A DNA stretch of 64,000 bases, taken from Pseudomonas sp. ANT_H12B (GTDB lineage Bacteria > Pseudomonadota > Gammaproteobacteria > Pseudomonadales > Pseudomonadaceae). Where the stretch lies: positions 1 through 64,000 of the forward strand of contig NZ_VOBI01000009.1 of the NCBI RefSeq assembly GCF_008369325.1, written 5' to 3'. This document shows, piece by piece, positions 26,819 to 36,101 of the stretch. The notes beneath the pieces are model-generated. The model was not told the DNA's origin. It searched no databases and saw nothing but the letters and a program-made list of their open reading frames with translations. Position 1 is the stretch's first letter. Every line of letters begins with the position of its first letter. The position numbers and the translations under genes are program-made.

Positions 26819-28264
26819 GTGGCAGATGCAAAGCGTTTTGATAACTACATCGGTGGCCAATGGGTCGCCGGCACCGACTACTCCACCAACATCAACCCAT
26901 CGGAGTTGACCGATACCATTGGCGAATACGCCAAGGCTGATCTGGCTCAAGTGCATGCCGCCATCGACGCCGCTCGCGCTGCATTCCCGGCGTGGTCGAC
27001 CTCGGGCATTCAGGCTCGCCACGATTCACTGGATAAAGTCGGCACTGAAATCCTCGCTCGTCGCGAAGAACTCGGCACCTTGCTGGCCAGGGAAGAGGGC
27101 AAGACCCTACCCGAAGCCATCGGCGAAGTGACTCGCGCGGGCAACATCTTCAAGTTCTTCGCCGGTGAATGCCTGCGTCTGTCCGGTGATTACTTGCCGT
27201 CTGTTCGGCCGGGTGTGAACGTCGAAGTCACTCGCGAAGCGCTGGGCGTGGTCGGTCTGATCACGCCGTGGAACTTCCCGATCGCGATCCCTGCGTGGAA
27301 AATCGCTCCGGCCCTGGCCTACGGCAACTGCGTCGTCCTGAAACCGGCAGACCTGGTACCAGGTTGTGCCTGGGCACTGGCCGAAATCATCTCCCGCGCA
27401 GGCTTCCCGGCCGGCGTGTTCAATCTGGTGATGGGCAGCGGTCGTGTGGTTGGCGATGCGCTGGTGCAGAGCCCGAAAGTCGACGGCATCAGCTTCACCG
27501 GTTCCGTGGGCGTCGGTCGTCAGATCGCGGTCAACTGCGTGTCGCGCCAGGCCAAGGTTCAGCTGGAAATGGGCGGCAAGAACCCGCAGATCATTCTCGA
27601 CGACGCTGATCTCAAGCAAGCGGTCGAACTGTCGGTACAGAGCGCGTTCTACTCCACCGGCCAGCGTTGCACCGCTTCGAGCCGCTTCATCGTCACCGCC
27701 GGTATTCACGACAAGTTCGTTGAAGCCGTGGCCGAGCGCATGAAGTCGATCAAGGTCGGTCACGCGTTGAAAACCGGCACCGACATCGGTCCGGTCGTCT
27801 CGCAAGCGCAGCTTGAACAGGACATGAAGTACATCGACATCGGCCAGTCCGAAGGTGCACGTCTGGTCAGCGGCGGTGGTCTGGTGACGTGTGAGACCGA
27901 AGGCTACTTCCTCGCGCCGACGCTGTTTGCCGACAGCACAGCGGCGATGCGCATCAGCCGCGAAGAGATCTTCGGCCCGGTGGCCAACGTGGTTCGCGTT
28001 GCGGATTACGAGGCAGCGCTGGCCATGGCCAACGACACCGAATTCGGTCTGTCGGCGGGCATCGCCACCACGTCGCTGAAGTACGCCAACCACTTCAAGC
28101 GTCACTCCCAGGCCGGGATGGTGATGGTCAACCTGCCGACGGCGGGCGTGGATTACCACGTTCCATTCGGTGGGCGGAAAGGTTCATCCTATGGATCACG
28201 CGAGCAAGGTCGCTATGCGCAAGAGTTCTACACCGTGGTGAAGACCAGCTACATCGGCTCCTGA
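26819..28264 (+). CDS. 2,5-dioxovalerate (alpha-ketoglutarate semialdehyde) dehydrogenase
   Basis: This 481-residue aldehyde dehydrogenase oxidises 2,5-dioxovalerate to 2-oxoglutarate, feeding sugar acids into the TCA cycle. NAD(P)-binding motif FTGSVGVGRQIA, general base Glu in LEMGGKNPQ and catalytic Cys in STGQRCTASSR are all present. Translation starts at GTG 26819, with TAGGAG eight bases upstream. Placement between kdgD and a sugar-acid importer assigns the substrate; sequence alone would only say aldehyde dehydrogenase. Confidence 0.88.
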   Translation: MADAKRFDNYIGGQWVAGTDYSTNINPSELTDTIGEYAKADLAQVHAAIDAARAAFPAWSTSGIQARHDSLDKVGTEILARREELGTLLAREEGKTLPEAIGEVTRAGNIFKFFAGECLRLSGDYLPSVRPGVNVEVTREALGVVGLITPWNFPIAIPAWKIAPALAYGNCVVLKPADLVPGCAWALAEIISRAGFPAGVFNLVMGSGRVVGDALVQSPKVDGISFTGSVGVGRQIAVNCVSRQAKVQLEMGGKNPQIILDDADLKQAVELSVQSAFYSTGQRCTASSRFIVTAGIHDKFVEAVAERMKSIKVGHALKTGTDIGPVVSQAQLEQDMKYIDIGQSEGARLVSGGGLVTCETEGYFLAPTLFADSTAAMRISREEIFGPVANVVRVADYEAALAMANDTEFGLSAGIATTSLKYANHFKRHSQAGMVMVNLPTAGVDYHVPFGGRKGSSYGSREQGRYAQEFYTVVKTSYIGS

Positions 28265-28277
28265 TACACGCAATACC

Positions 28278-28363
28278 TGTGGGAGCTGGCCTGCCAGCGA
28301 TAGCATCATCGCGGTGTGACTGACACACCGAGTGGCCCGCATCGCCGGCAGGCCAGCTCCCAC
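28278..28363. repeat. REP doublet (inverted pair)
   Basis: TGTGGGAGCTGGCCTGCCAG and, about 65 bases on, its inverted partner CTGGCC-type unit (GGCAGGCCAGCTCCCACA) form a REPIN. This is a different REP sub-type (GCTGGCCTGCCAGC core) from the others in the window. It fills the gap before the transporter gene. Confidence 0.75.
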
Positions 28364-28423
28364 AAAAGACAGACCACAGAAGATTCACCCGCGCATAAAA
28401 ATAATCAGTGGGAGTACATCTAC

Positions 28424-29791
28424 ATGCAAGCGACCAAGCCGACCCACGTCCGCTATTTGATTTTGCTCATGCTTTTTCTGGTGACCACGATCAACTACGC
28501 CGACCGGGCTACCATCGCGATCGCGGGCTCCAGCCTGCAAAAAGACCTTGGCATCGACGCGGTCACTCTCGGCTACATTTTCTCTGCATTCGGTTGGGCC
28601 TACGTGGCCGGGCAAATTCCCGGTGGCTGGTTGCTGGACCGTTTCGGCTCGAAAAAAATCTACGCGCTGAGCATTTTCACCTGGTCGCTGTTCACCGTGC
28701 TGCAGGGCTATGTCGGTGAGTTCGGCATGTCAACGGCGGTGGTTGCGCTGTTCATGCTGCGCTTCCTGGTGGGCCTGGCCGAAGCGCCATCCTTCCCCGG
28801 TAACGCACGCATTGTTGCGGCCTGGTTCCCGACCGCTGAACGCGGTACGGCGTCTGCGATTTTCAACTCGGCGCAATACTTCGCCACCGTGTTGTTTGCG
28901 CCGCTGATGGGCTGGATCGTTTACAGCTTCGGCTGGCAGCACGTGTTCATCGTCATGGGCGTGATCGGCATCATCTTCTCGGGGATCTGGCTGAAGGTTA
29001 TCCACAGCCCGCGTCAGCACCCGATGATTAATGACGCCGAGTTCAAGCACATCGCCGACAACGGCGGCATGGTCGACATGGACCAGGACAAGGGCAAAGG
29101 CAAAAAGGTCGACGGGCCGAAATGGGACTACATCCGCCAGCTGCTGACCAACCGCATGATGCTTGGCGTGTATCTGGGCCAATATTGCATCAACGGCATC
29201 ACCTACTTCTTCCTGACCTGGTTCCCGGTGTACCTGGTGCAAGAACGCGGCATGACCATCCTCAAGGCGGGTTTCATAGCCTCGTTGCCGGCGATCTGCG
29301 GCTTTATTGGTGGTGTGCTCGGCGGCGTGATTTCCGACTACCTGCTGCGCAAAGGTCATTCACTGACCTTCGCCCGCAAGGCGCCGATCATTGCCGGCCT
29401 GCTGGTCTCCAGCAGCATCGTGGCCTGCAACTACGTGGACGTTGAATGGATGGTCGTCGGCTTCATGGCCCTGGCGTTCTTCGGCAAAGGCGTGGGTGCG
29501 CTGGGTTGGGCCGTGGTGTCTGACACCTCGCCAAAACAGATCGCCGGTCTGAGTGGTGGCCTGTTCAACACCTTCGGTAACATCGCTTCAATTACTACGC
29601 CGATCGTCATCGGCTACATCATCAGCTCCACCGGTTCGTTCAAATGGGCGCTGGTGTTTGTCGGTTGCAACGCACTGGTCGCAGTGTTCAGTTACCTGGT
29701 GATCGTCGGCCCGATCAAACGTGTGGTGCTCAAAGAGCCGCCTGTCAGCGGTCCTGAAACAAGCAATAAATTATCTGAAGCGCATTCCTGA
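28424..29791 (+). CDS. MFS transporter for galactarate/glucarate (GudP/GarP-like)
   Basis: This 455-residue member of the anion:cation symporter family has 12 membrane helices. MFS hallmarks are [20 protein letters not shown] near the N-terminus and [19 protein letters not shown] after helix 2. E. coli GudP and GarP share this opening. ATG 28424 is preceded by GGGAG, while the frame opening at 28316 lies in REP DNA. It is 11 bases upstream of garD, so importer and dehydratase are co-transcribed. Confidence 0.88.
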   Translation: MQATKPTHVRYLILLMLFLVTTINYADRATIAIAGSSLQKDLGIDAVTLGYIFSAFGWAYVAGQIPGGWLLDRFGSKKIYALSIFTWSLFTVLQGYVGEFGMSTAVVALFMLRFLVGLAEAPSFPGNARIVAAWFPTAERGTASAIFNSAQYFATVLFAPLMGWIVYSFGWQHVFIVMGVIGIIFSGIWLKVIHSPRQHPMINDAEFKHIADNGGMVDMDQDKGKGKKVDGPKWDYIRQLLTNRMMLGVYLGQYCINGITYFFLTWFPVYLVQERGMTILKAGFIASLPAICGFIGGVLGGVISDYLLRKGHSLTFARKAPIIAGLLVSSSIVACNYVDVEWMVVGFMALAFFGKGVGALGWAVVSDTSPKQIAGLSGGLFNTFGNIASITTPIVIGYIISSTGSFKWALVFVGCNALVAVFSYLVIVGPIKRVVLKEPPVSGPETSNKLSEAHS

Positions 29792-29802
29792 GGAGCGGCG
29801 TC

Positions 29803-31356
29803 ATGCAGTTGATTGAACATTCCGACTCGCCCCGCTACATCCGCCTGCACGAGCGGGACAACGTCGTGATCGTGGTCAATGATCAGGGCGTACCGGCCGG
29901 CACCGAATTTCCGGACGGCCTGGTCACCGTGGACTTTGTGCCACAGAGCCACAAGGTCACCCTGGAGGACATTCCCGAGGGTGGCCAAGTGATTCGTTAC
30001 GGCCAGACCATTGGCTACGCGTTGCAACCGATTCCACGCGGCAGCTGGGTCAAGGAAGATCAACTGCGCATGCCTACCGCGCCGCCGCTGGACAGCTTGC
30101 CGCTGTCCACCGAAGTACCGCCCGCGCAAGCGCCGCTGGAAGGCTATACGTTCGAGGGTTATCGCAACGCCGACGGCACCGTCGGCACGCGCAACATTCT
30201 CGGGATTACCACCACTGTTCAGTGCGTCACCGGCGTGCTGGACCATGCGGTCAAGCGCATCAAGGATGAATTGCTGCCGCTCTATCCGAACGTCGATGAC
30301 GTGGTGGCGCTGACCCACAGTTACGGCTGCGGCGTGGCGATCACCGCCACCGACGCGTACATCCCGATCCGCACCGTGCGCAACCTGGCGCGCAACCCGA
30401 ACCTGGGTGGCGAAGCGCTGGTGATCAGCCTGGGCTGCGAAAAATTGCAGGCCGGGCAGGTGATGCACGAGAACGACAGCTCGGTGGATTTAAGCGATCC
30501 GTGGTTGTACCGCTTGCAGGATTCCAGTCACGGTTTCACCGAGATGATCGAGCAGATCATGGCGCTGGCCGAGACCCGTTTGAAGAAGCTCGATCTACGT
30601 CGCCGGGAAACCGTGCCGGCGTCTGAGCTGATTCTGGGCATGCAGTGTGGCGGCAGCGATGCGTTTTCCGGAATCACCGCCAACCCGGCGTTGGGCTTTG
30701 CCTCGGACCTGTTGTTGCGGGCCGGTGCGACGGTGATGTTTTCTGAAGTGACCGAAGTGCGTGATGCGATTTACTTGCTGACTTCCCGTGCGGAGACTGA
30801 GGAGGTTGCTCAGGAACTGGTGCGCGAGATGGACTGGTATGACCGTTACCTGGCCAAGGGCGAAGCGGATCGCAGCGCCAACACCACGCCGGGGAACAAG
30901 AAGGGCGGGCTGTCGAACATTGTCGAGAAGTCCTTGGGCTCGATCGTCAAATCCGGCAGCAGCGCGATCAACGGGGTGCTTGGCCCTGGCGAGCGGTTCA
31001 AGCGCAAAGGGCTGATTTTCTGTGCGACCCCGGCCAGTGACTTTGTCTGCGGGACGTTGCAATTGGCGGCGGGGATGAACCTGCATGTGTTCACTACCGG
31101 GCGTGGCACGCCCTATGGTTTGGCGATGGCGCCGGTGGTGAAGGTGTCGACCCGGACTGAACTGGCGCAGCGCTGGCCGGACCTGATCGACATCGATGCC
31201 GGGCGGATTGCGACCGGGCGGGCGTCGATTGAGGACCTTGGCTGGGAGTTGTTTCACTACTACCTGGACGTGGCCAGCGGCAAGAGGCAGACGTGGGCCG
31301 AGCAGCACAAGCTGCATAACGACATCACCTTGTTCAACCCTGCACCGATCACTTAG
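29803..31356 (+). CDS. garD: galactarate dehydratase
   Basis: This 517-residue UxaA-family enzyme removes water from galactarate (meso-galactaric acid) to give 5-keto-4-deoxy-D-glucarate, the substrate of KdgD. An N-terminal SAF domain (about residues 10-80, [20 protein letters not shown]) precedes the catalytic part, with [29 protein letters not shown] and [20 protein letters not shown]. The ATG has GAGGAG eight bases upstream. Galactarate rather than altronate is favoured by length and by the neighbouring kdgD. Confidence 0.92.
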   Translation: MQLIEHSDSPRYIRLHERDNVVIVVNDQGVPAGTEFPDGLVTVDFVPQSHKVTLEDIPEGGQVIRYGQTIGYALQPIPRGSWVKEDQLRMPTAPPLDSLPLSTEVPPAQAPLEGYTFEGYRNADGTVGTRNILGITTTVQCVTGVLDHAVKRIKDELLPLYPNVDDVVALTHSYGCGVAITATDAYIPIRTVRNLARNPNLGGEALVISLGCEKLQAGQVMHENDSSVDLSDPWLYRLQDSSHGFTEMIEQIMALAETRLKKLDLRRRETVPASELILGMQCGGSDAFSGITANPALGFASDLLLRAGATVMFSEVTEVRDAIYLLTSRAETEEVAQELVREMDWYDRYLAKGEADRSANTTPGNKKGGLSNIVEKSLGSIVKSGSSAINGVLGPGERFKRKGLIFCATPASDFVCGTLQLAAGMNLHVFTTGRGTPYGLAMAPVVKVSTRTELAQRWPDLIDIDAGRIATGRASIEDLGWELFHYYLDVASGKRQTWAEQHKLHNDITLFNPAPIT

Positions 31357-31371
31357 GACCGAGTCGCCTGC

Positions 31372-31463
31372 ATCGCGAGCAAGCTCGCTCCCACAGTGAT
31401 CTTCTTTGTTGCACAAATTGCGTGAACACCGAAGATCCCTGTGGGAGCGAGCTTGCTCCGGGC
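31372..31463. repeat. REP doublet (inverted pair)
   Basis: ATCGCGAGCAAGCTCGCTCC at 31372 and GTGGGAGCGAGCTTGCTCCG at 31441 face each other across about 45 bases. It lies between garD and the AEC transporter and probably ends the garD transcript or separates stability of the two messages. Confidence 0.75.
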
Positions 31464-31555
31464 GGCGTTCCGACGATAGCGGTCTAACAGACGCCAGAGG
31501 ACTTGGTGGCTTATCATTAGCCCCCTAACAACGCTCACCCAAGGTTACCCCCGGC

Positions 31556-32497
31556 ATGCTGGCTATCTTCCTCGAAACCCTGAACATCACCGCGCCGGTG
31601 TTTGCCATGCTGTTTCTGGGGGCGCTGCTCAAGCGCATCGACTGGATCAACGACAACTTCATCCACACAGCGTCGGCCCTGGTGTTCAACGTCACCATGC
31701 CGGCGTTGCTGTTTCTGGGCATCCTGCATGCCGACCTGCATGCAGCGTTGCAACCGGCATTGCTGATCTATTTCTCGCTCGCCACCCTGGCGAGTTTCGC
31801 CATCGCCTGGGGTTGGGCGATCTGGAAGTGTCCGCGTGAAGACCGCGGGATTTACACCCAAGGCGCGTTTCGTGGCAACAACGGCGTCATCGGCCTTGCG
31901 TTGGCCGCGAGCATGTACGGCGACTATGGCATTTCCCTCGGGGCGATTCTCGCGGCGCTGGTGATCCTGTTCTACAACACGCTCTCGACCATCGTGCTCG
32001 CGGTTTATAGCCCGGTAATCAAGTCCGACCCTTGGAACATCTGCAAAAGCGTGATGGTGAACCCGCTGATCATCAGCGTGTTTTTGGCGGCGCCGTTTGC
32101 CTACTTCAAGATCGGCTTGCCGGGGTGGCTGGAGACGTCCGGCCAGTATCTGGCGCAAACCACCCTGCCGTTGGCACTGATCTGTATTGGCGGCACGTTG
32201 TCGCTGGCGGCGTTACGCAAAAGCGGCAACATGGCGCTCAGCTCAAGCCTGATGAAGATGATCGGCCTGCCGGTGCTGGCGACTCTCGGTGCGTGGCTTT
32301 GGGGTTTTCGTGGGGCGGAGCTGGGGATTCTGTTTCTGTACTTCGGCAGTCCGACCGCCGCGGCCAGTTTTGTCATGGCCCGTCAGGCCAATGGCAATCA
32401 TGAACTGGCGGCGGCGATCATCGTCATCACCACGTTGATGGCGGCGATCACCACTAACATCGGGATCTTTTTGTTGCAGTGGGGTGGGTGGATTTAA
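31556..32497 (+). CDS. AEC-family (auxin efflux carrier-like) transporter
   Basis: This 313-residue membrane protein has about ten hydrophobic helices and the Mem_trans/AEC fold. The family opening (LETLNITAPVFAMLFLGALL) and the helix-5 region GAFRGNNGVIGLALAASMYG match. AEC proteins in bacteria move organic acids such as malate or malonate. The substrate here is unknown. Its position after garD could mean a link to sugar-acid metabolism, but a REP doublet separates them. Confidence 0.8.
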   Translation: MLAIFLETLNITAPVFAMLFLGALLKRIDWINDNFIHTASALVFNVTMPALLFLGILHADLHAALQPALLIYFSLATLASFAIAWGWAIWKCPREDRGIYTQGAFRGNNGVIGLALAASMYGDYGISLGAILAALVILFYNTLSTIVLAVYSPVIKSDPWNICKSVMVNPLIISVFLAAPFAYFKIGLPGWLETSGQYLAQTTLPLALICIGGTLSLAALRKSGNMALSSSLMKMIGLPVLATLGAWLWGFRGAELGILFLYFGSPTAAASFVMARQANGNHELAAAIIVITTLMAAITTNIGIFLLQWGGWI

Positions 32498-32528
32498 CCG
32501 AAGGTTTTGCGGTGTTCTTCAGGGCCTC

Positions 32529-32620
32529 ATCGCGGGCAAGCCCGCTCCCACAGTGGTCTTCGGTGTTCATGCAATTTATGCAACAAAGCAAAATCCTGTG
32601 GGAGCGGGCTTGCCCGCGAT
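32529..32620. repeat. REP doublet (inverted pair)
   Basis: ATCGCGGGCAAGCCCGCTCC and GGAGCGGGCTTGCCCGCGAT are exact complements, 45 bases apart, between two convergent genes. This is the clearest REPIN in the window. Confidence 0.85.
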
Positions 32621-32653
32621 AGCGATCGCACTGTCACTGCAAAAGCCAGGCTG

Positions 32654-33034
32654 TTACTCCGGCTTTTGATAGCTGTCGATCACTTCCTGCGCCGCCCGAA
32701 ACGCATCGATCGCTGCCGGCACGCCGGCATACACCGCGCAATGCAGCAACGCTTCGCGAATCTCTTCCACGGTGCAGCCGTTGTTCAGCGCGCCGCGCAC
32801 GTGACCTTTCAATTCCTGCGGGCATTTCAACGCGGTCAGCGCGGCGAGGGTGATCAGGCTGCGGGTTTTCAGCGGCAGGCCTTCGCGGTTCCAGACGCTG
32901 CCCCACGCGTGCTCGTTGACGAAATCCTGCAGCGGCTGGCTGAACTCGGTGGCATTGCCCAGGGCGCGGTCGACGAAGGCGTCGCCCATCACTTGGCGGC
33001 GTACTTCAACGCCAGGCTTTTTGTTATCGGTCAT
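32654..33034 (-). CDS. 4-carboxymuconolactone decarboxylase-like protein (PcaC family)
   Basis: This 126-residue single-domain protein is of the CMD/AhpD-like fold. PcaC-type landmarks are RRQVMGDAFVDRAL, NREGLPLKTRSLITLAALTA and EEIREALLHCAVYAGVPAAI. In the protocatechuate pathway PcaC decarboxylates gamma-carboxymuconolactone, but no other pca genes are nearby, so the substrate here is uncertain. The ATG at 33034 overlaps the stop of the exchanger gene upstream (ATGA), implying coupled translation. The longer frame to 33613 is antisense-like and rejected. Confidence 0.8.
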   Translation of the reverse strand: MTDNKKPGVEVRRQVMGDAFVDRALGNATEFSQPLQDFVNEHAWGSVWNREGLPLKTRSLITLAALTALKCPQELKGHVRGALNNGCTVEEIREALLHCAVYAGVPAAIDAFRAAQEVIDSYQKPE

Positions 33035-34092
33035 GGGAGTTCCCTCTTGTGGTGTTGGCGACGCCAGGCGCGCAGCGACGTGAACAGTAAAAACGCCACC
33101 AGCGCCGGCAGGACGAAAATCAGCATCAGGTGCTCGAGCTTGCCGGCCAGCGGCATGCCGGTGGTGAACGACACCACGTGCAGACCGTAAGCCAGGTACA
33201 AACCCAAAAACAGCAGACCTTCGATGCGGGTCACCCGGTAACCGGAATAGAACATCGGCAGGCACAGCACCGCGACACCGAGCATCACCGGCAGGTCGAA
33301 GCCCAGGGCATTGGGCGATACCGACAGTGGCGACGGCGCCACCAGCGCGGTAAAGCCCAGCACGCCCAGGAGGTTGAACAAGTTGCTGCCGATCACATTG
33401 CCCACGGCGATCTCCCGCTCCCCGCGCATCGCAGCAATCAGCGAGGTGGCGAGCTCCGGCAGGGAAGTACTGACGGCGACGATGGTCAGGCCGATGATCC
33501 GCTCCGACAGCCCCAAGTCTGTGGCAACGGTCACCGCAGCGCCCAACAACAGGTGACCCGCGTAAACCAGCATTGTCAGCCCGACGACAATCATCAGCAG
33601 GCTGCTGAGCCATGGCGCTTTTGACGTTTCGGCCTGGCTCGATTGTGGACGCGTAGAGTGCCGCGTCTGGCGCAGCAGCAGCCCTAGATAGATCAGCAGC
33701 GCGGTCAGCAGAATGACGCCGTCCAGTCGGGTCAGCTCTTTATTCCACGCCAATACGAACACCAGCAGGCTGGCGCCGATCATCAGCGGAATATCCAGGC
33801 GCACCAGTTGCCGTGAAACCCGCAACGGAATGATCAGCGCCGAAAGGCCGAGGGTGACGAGGATGTTGAAAATGCTGCTGCCGATCACGCTGCCGACGGC
33901 GATATCGGCGTTTTGCGCCAGAGTGGCTTGCAGGCTGACCGCCATCTGCGGCGCGCTGCTGCCGAGGGCAACAATCGTCAGGCCGATGATCAGCGGCCGA
34001 ACATGCAGCCGCGCGGCCAGGCGCACGGCGGCGCGCACCATCAGCTCGGCGCCGGCGATCAGCAACAGCAAGCCGCTGAGCAATTCAATCAC
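33031..34092 (-). CDS. CaCA-family sodium/calcium exchanger-like membrane protein
   Basis: This 353-residue protein is built of two similar halves, each with about five helices. The alpha repeats are VALGSSAPQMAVSLQATL (first half) and VAVSTSLPELATSLIAAM (second half). In this family the G-x-S-x-P-E glutamates coordinate the cation. Here the first alpha repeat carries Gln instead of Glu, which may alter ion preference. The start is taken as GTG 34092 (V-IELLSGLLLLIAGAE); it lacks a strong ribosome site, so it may be wrong by a few codons. Confidence 0.82.
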   Translation of the reverse strand: MIELLSGLLLLIAGAELMVRAAVRLAARLHVRPLIIGLTIVALGSSAPQMAVSLQATLAQNADIAVGSVIGSSIFNILVTLGLSALIIPLRVSRQLVRLDIPLMIGASLLVFVLAWNKELTRLDGVILLTALLIYLGLLLRQTRHSTRPQSSQAETSKAPWLSSLLMIVVGLTMLVYAGHLLLGAAVTVATDLGLSERIIGLTIVAVSTSLPELATSLIAAMRGEREIAVGNVIGSNLFNLLGVLGFTALVAPSPLSVSPNALGFDLPVMLGVAVLCLPMFYSGYRVTRIEGLLFLGLYLAYGLHVVSFTTGMPLAGKLEHLMLIFVLPALVAFLLFTSLRAWRRQHHKRELP

Positions 34093-34142
34093 GCTGATCA
34101 GGGGTAAATCGGCAAGTCCGAAAATGGTCAGCGCTCCGTCTA

Positions 34143-34517
34143 TCAGTCGTCGAGGGCTTGCACGCGAACCTTCGCGGTGCCGCTTCTGAGCATACCCAGT
34201 TGTTCGGCCGCTTCATGTGAAACATCGATCAGACGCCCACGGGTGTATGGTCCGCGATCGTTGATGCGCACGACACAGGATTTGTCGTTGTTCAGATTGG
34301 TGACCTTCACCCGTGTGCCAAAGGGTAGCTGGCGGTGGGCGGCGGTCAGGGAATTCTTGTTGAAACGCTCGCCACTGGCGGTGCGTTTACCGTGGTGTTT
34401 GGCGCCGTAATAGGACGCCGTGCCGGTCTTGTCGTAGCCGTGTGGAGCGATGATATCGGTGCTGGCGCAACCGGCCAGCAAAGAGAGCAGGGCGCAGGTA
34501 CTGAGCAAACGCTTCAT
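34143..34517 (-). CDS. RlpA-like double-psi beta-barrel lipoprotein
   Basis: This 124-residue protein has a lipoprotein signal with lipobox LLAGC (Cys17). It is followed by one double-psi beta-barrel domain: TGTASYYGAKHHGKRTASGE, RQLPFGTRVKVTNLNN and VRINDRGPYTRGRLIDVS. Full RlpA is longer and ends in a SPOR domain that targets denuded septal glycan; that domain is absent here. It is probably a short outer-membrane lytic-transglycosylase-like protein. Activity is not certain from sequence. Confidence 0.85.
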   Translation of the reverse strand: MKRLLSTCALLSLLAGCASTDIIAPHGYDKTGTASYYGAKHHGKRTASGERFNKNSLTAAHRQLPFGTRVKVTNLNNDKSCVVRINDRGPYTRGRLIDVSHEAAEQLGMLRSGTAKVRVQALDD

Positions 34518-34530
34518 TAGGTGACCCCAT

Positions 34531-34637
34531 GATCGTTCCCACGCTCCGCGTGGGAATGCAGCCCGTGACGCCGTGCGTCACAAAAAGCGGACGCAGAGCG
34601 TCCAATGAGGCGTTCCCACGCAGAGCATGGGAACGAT
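34531..34637. repeat. pair of CGTTCCCACGC-type repeats
   Basis: GATCGTTCCCACGCTCCGCG at 34531 and an inverted GGCGTTCCCACGCAGAGCATGGGAACGATC-type unit at 34608-34637 flank GACGC...GCGTC palindromic stretches. The ends are inverted (GATCGTTCCC / GGGAACGATC), giving a 107-bp MITE-like unit between the RlpA-like gene and gatB. Confidence 0.65.
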
Positions 34638-34645
34638 CACTGTGG

Positions 34646-36091
34646 TTAGCCTTCGAGTTTGCTTTTGAGCAGTTCGTTGACCTGTTGCGGGTTGGCTTTG
34701 CCTTTGGAGGCTTTCATGGCCTGGCCGACGAAGAAGCCGAACATCTTGCCGCGTTTGGCTTCGTCTGCCGCGCGGTACTGTTCAACCTGTTCGGCATTGG
34801 CCGCGAGCATTTCGTCCAGCACCGCAGAGATTGCGCCGCTGTCGGTCACTTGCTTCAAGCCGCGCTTGTCGATGATCTCGTCCGCGCTGCCTTCGCCGTT
34901 GGCCATGGCTTCAAACACCACTTTGGCGATTTTGCCGGAGATGGTGTTGTCGGTGATGCGCAGCAACATGCCGCCCAGTTGCTCGGCCGAAACCGGCGAC
35001 TGATCGATGTCCAGGCCCTGCTTGTTCAACAGGCTGCCCAGTTCAACCATCACCCAGTTGGCCGCCAGCTTGGCGTCGCCGCTGATGCTCACGACTTTCT
35101 CGAAGTAATCGGCTTGCTCGCGGCTGGTGGCCAGGACGCTGGCGTCGTAGACCGACAGACCGAACTGCGCCTGGAAGCGCTCGCGTTTTTGCGGTGGCAA
35201 TTCCGGCAGGGTGGCGCGCACGTCGTCGAGGAACGAGTTCTCGATAACCACCGGCAACAGGTCCGGATCGGGGAAGTAACGGTAGTCGTTGGCTTCCTCT
35301 TTGCTGCGCATCGGACGGGTTTCGTCCTTGTTCGGATCGTACAGACGGGTCTGCTGGATCACCCTGCCACCGTCTTCGATCAGCTCGATCTGACGCTGCA
35401 CTTCGGTGTTGATCGCCTTCTCGATGAAGCGGAACGAGTTGACGTTCTTGATCTCGCAGCGCGTGCCGAATTCAACCTGGCCCTTTGGACGGATCGACAC
35501 GTTGCAGTCGCAACGCAGCGAGCCTTCGGCCATGTTGCCGTCGCAGATGCCCAGGTAACGCACCAGCGCGTGGACCGCCTTGACGTAAGCCACGGCTTCC
35601 TTGGCGCTGCGCATGTCGGGTTCGGAAACGATTTCCAGCAGCGGCGTGCCGGCACGGTTCAGGTCGATGCCGGTGGCGCCGCTGAATTCTTCGTGCAGGC
35701 TTTTACCGGCGTCTTCTTCCAGGTGCGCGCGGGTGATGCCGACGCGTTTGACCGTGCCGTCTTCCAGCGCGATGTCCAGGTGGCCCTTGCCGACGATCGG
35801 CAATTCCATCTGGCTGATCTGGTAGCCCTTGGGCAGGTCCGGGTAGAAATAGTTTTTACGGGCGAACACGTTGTGCTGGCCGATCTCGGCATCAATCGCC
35901 AGACCGAACATCACCGCCATGCGCACCGCTTCCTGGTTCAGCACCGGCAGTACACCGGGCATGCCCAGGTCTACCAGGCTGGCCTGGGTGTTCGGCTCGG
36001 AACCGAAGGTGGTGGAACTACCGGAAAAGATTTTCGACCGGGTGGTGAGCTGGGTATGAATCTCCAGCCCGATCACGACTTCCCATTGCAT
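34646..36091 (-). CDS. gatB: Asp-tRNA(Asn)/Glu-tRNA(Gln) amidotransferase subunit B
   Basis: This 481-residue tRNA-binding and kinase subunit of GatCAB phosphorylates misacylated Glu/Asp-tRNA and amidates it. It opens with [20 protein letters not shown] and contains the cradle motif [20 protein letters not shown] and [20 protein letters not shown]. The C-terminal GatB/YqeY domain (residues about 330-481) ends in [15 protein letters not shown]. It is the last gene of gatCAB, 10 bases after gatA. Confidence 0.96.
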   Translation of the reverse strand: MQWEVVIGLEIHTQLTTRSKIFSGSSTTFGSEPNTQASLVDLGMPGVLPVLNQEAVRMAVMFGLAIDAEIGQHNVFARKNYFYPDLPKGYQISQMELPIVGKGHLDIALEDGTVKRVGITRAHLEEDAGKSLHEEFSGATGIDLNRAGTPLLEIVSEPDMRSAKEAVAYVKAVHALVRYLGICDGNMAEGSLRCDCNVSIRPKGQVEFGTRCEIKNVNSFRFIEKAINTEVQRQIELIEDGGRVIQQTRLYDPNKDETRPMRSKEEANDYRYFPDPDLLPVVIENSFLDDVRATLPELPPQKRERFQAQFGLSVYDASVLATSREQADYFEKVVSISGDAKLAANWVMVELGSLLNKQGLDIDQSPVSAEQLGGMLLRITDNTISGKIAKVVFEAMANGEGSADEIIDKRGLKQVTDSGAISAVLDEMLAANAEQVEQYRAADEAKRGKMFGFFVGQAMKASKGKANPQQVNELLKSKLEG

Positions 36092-36101
36092 GTGTTTCTC
36101 C

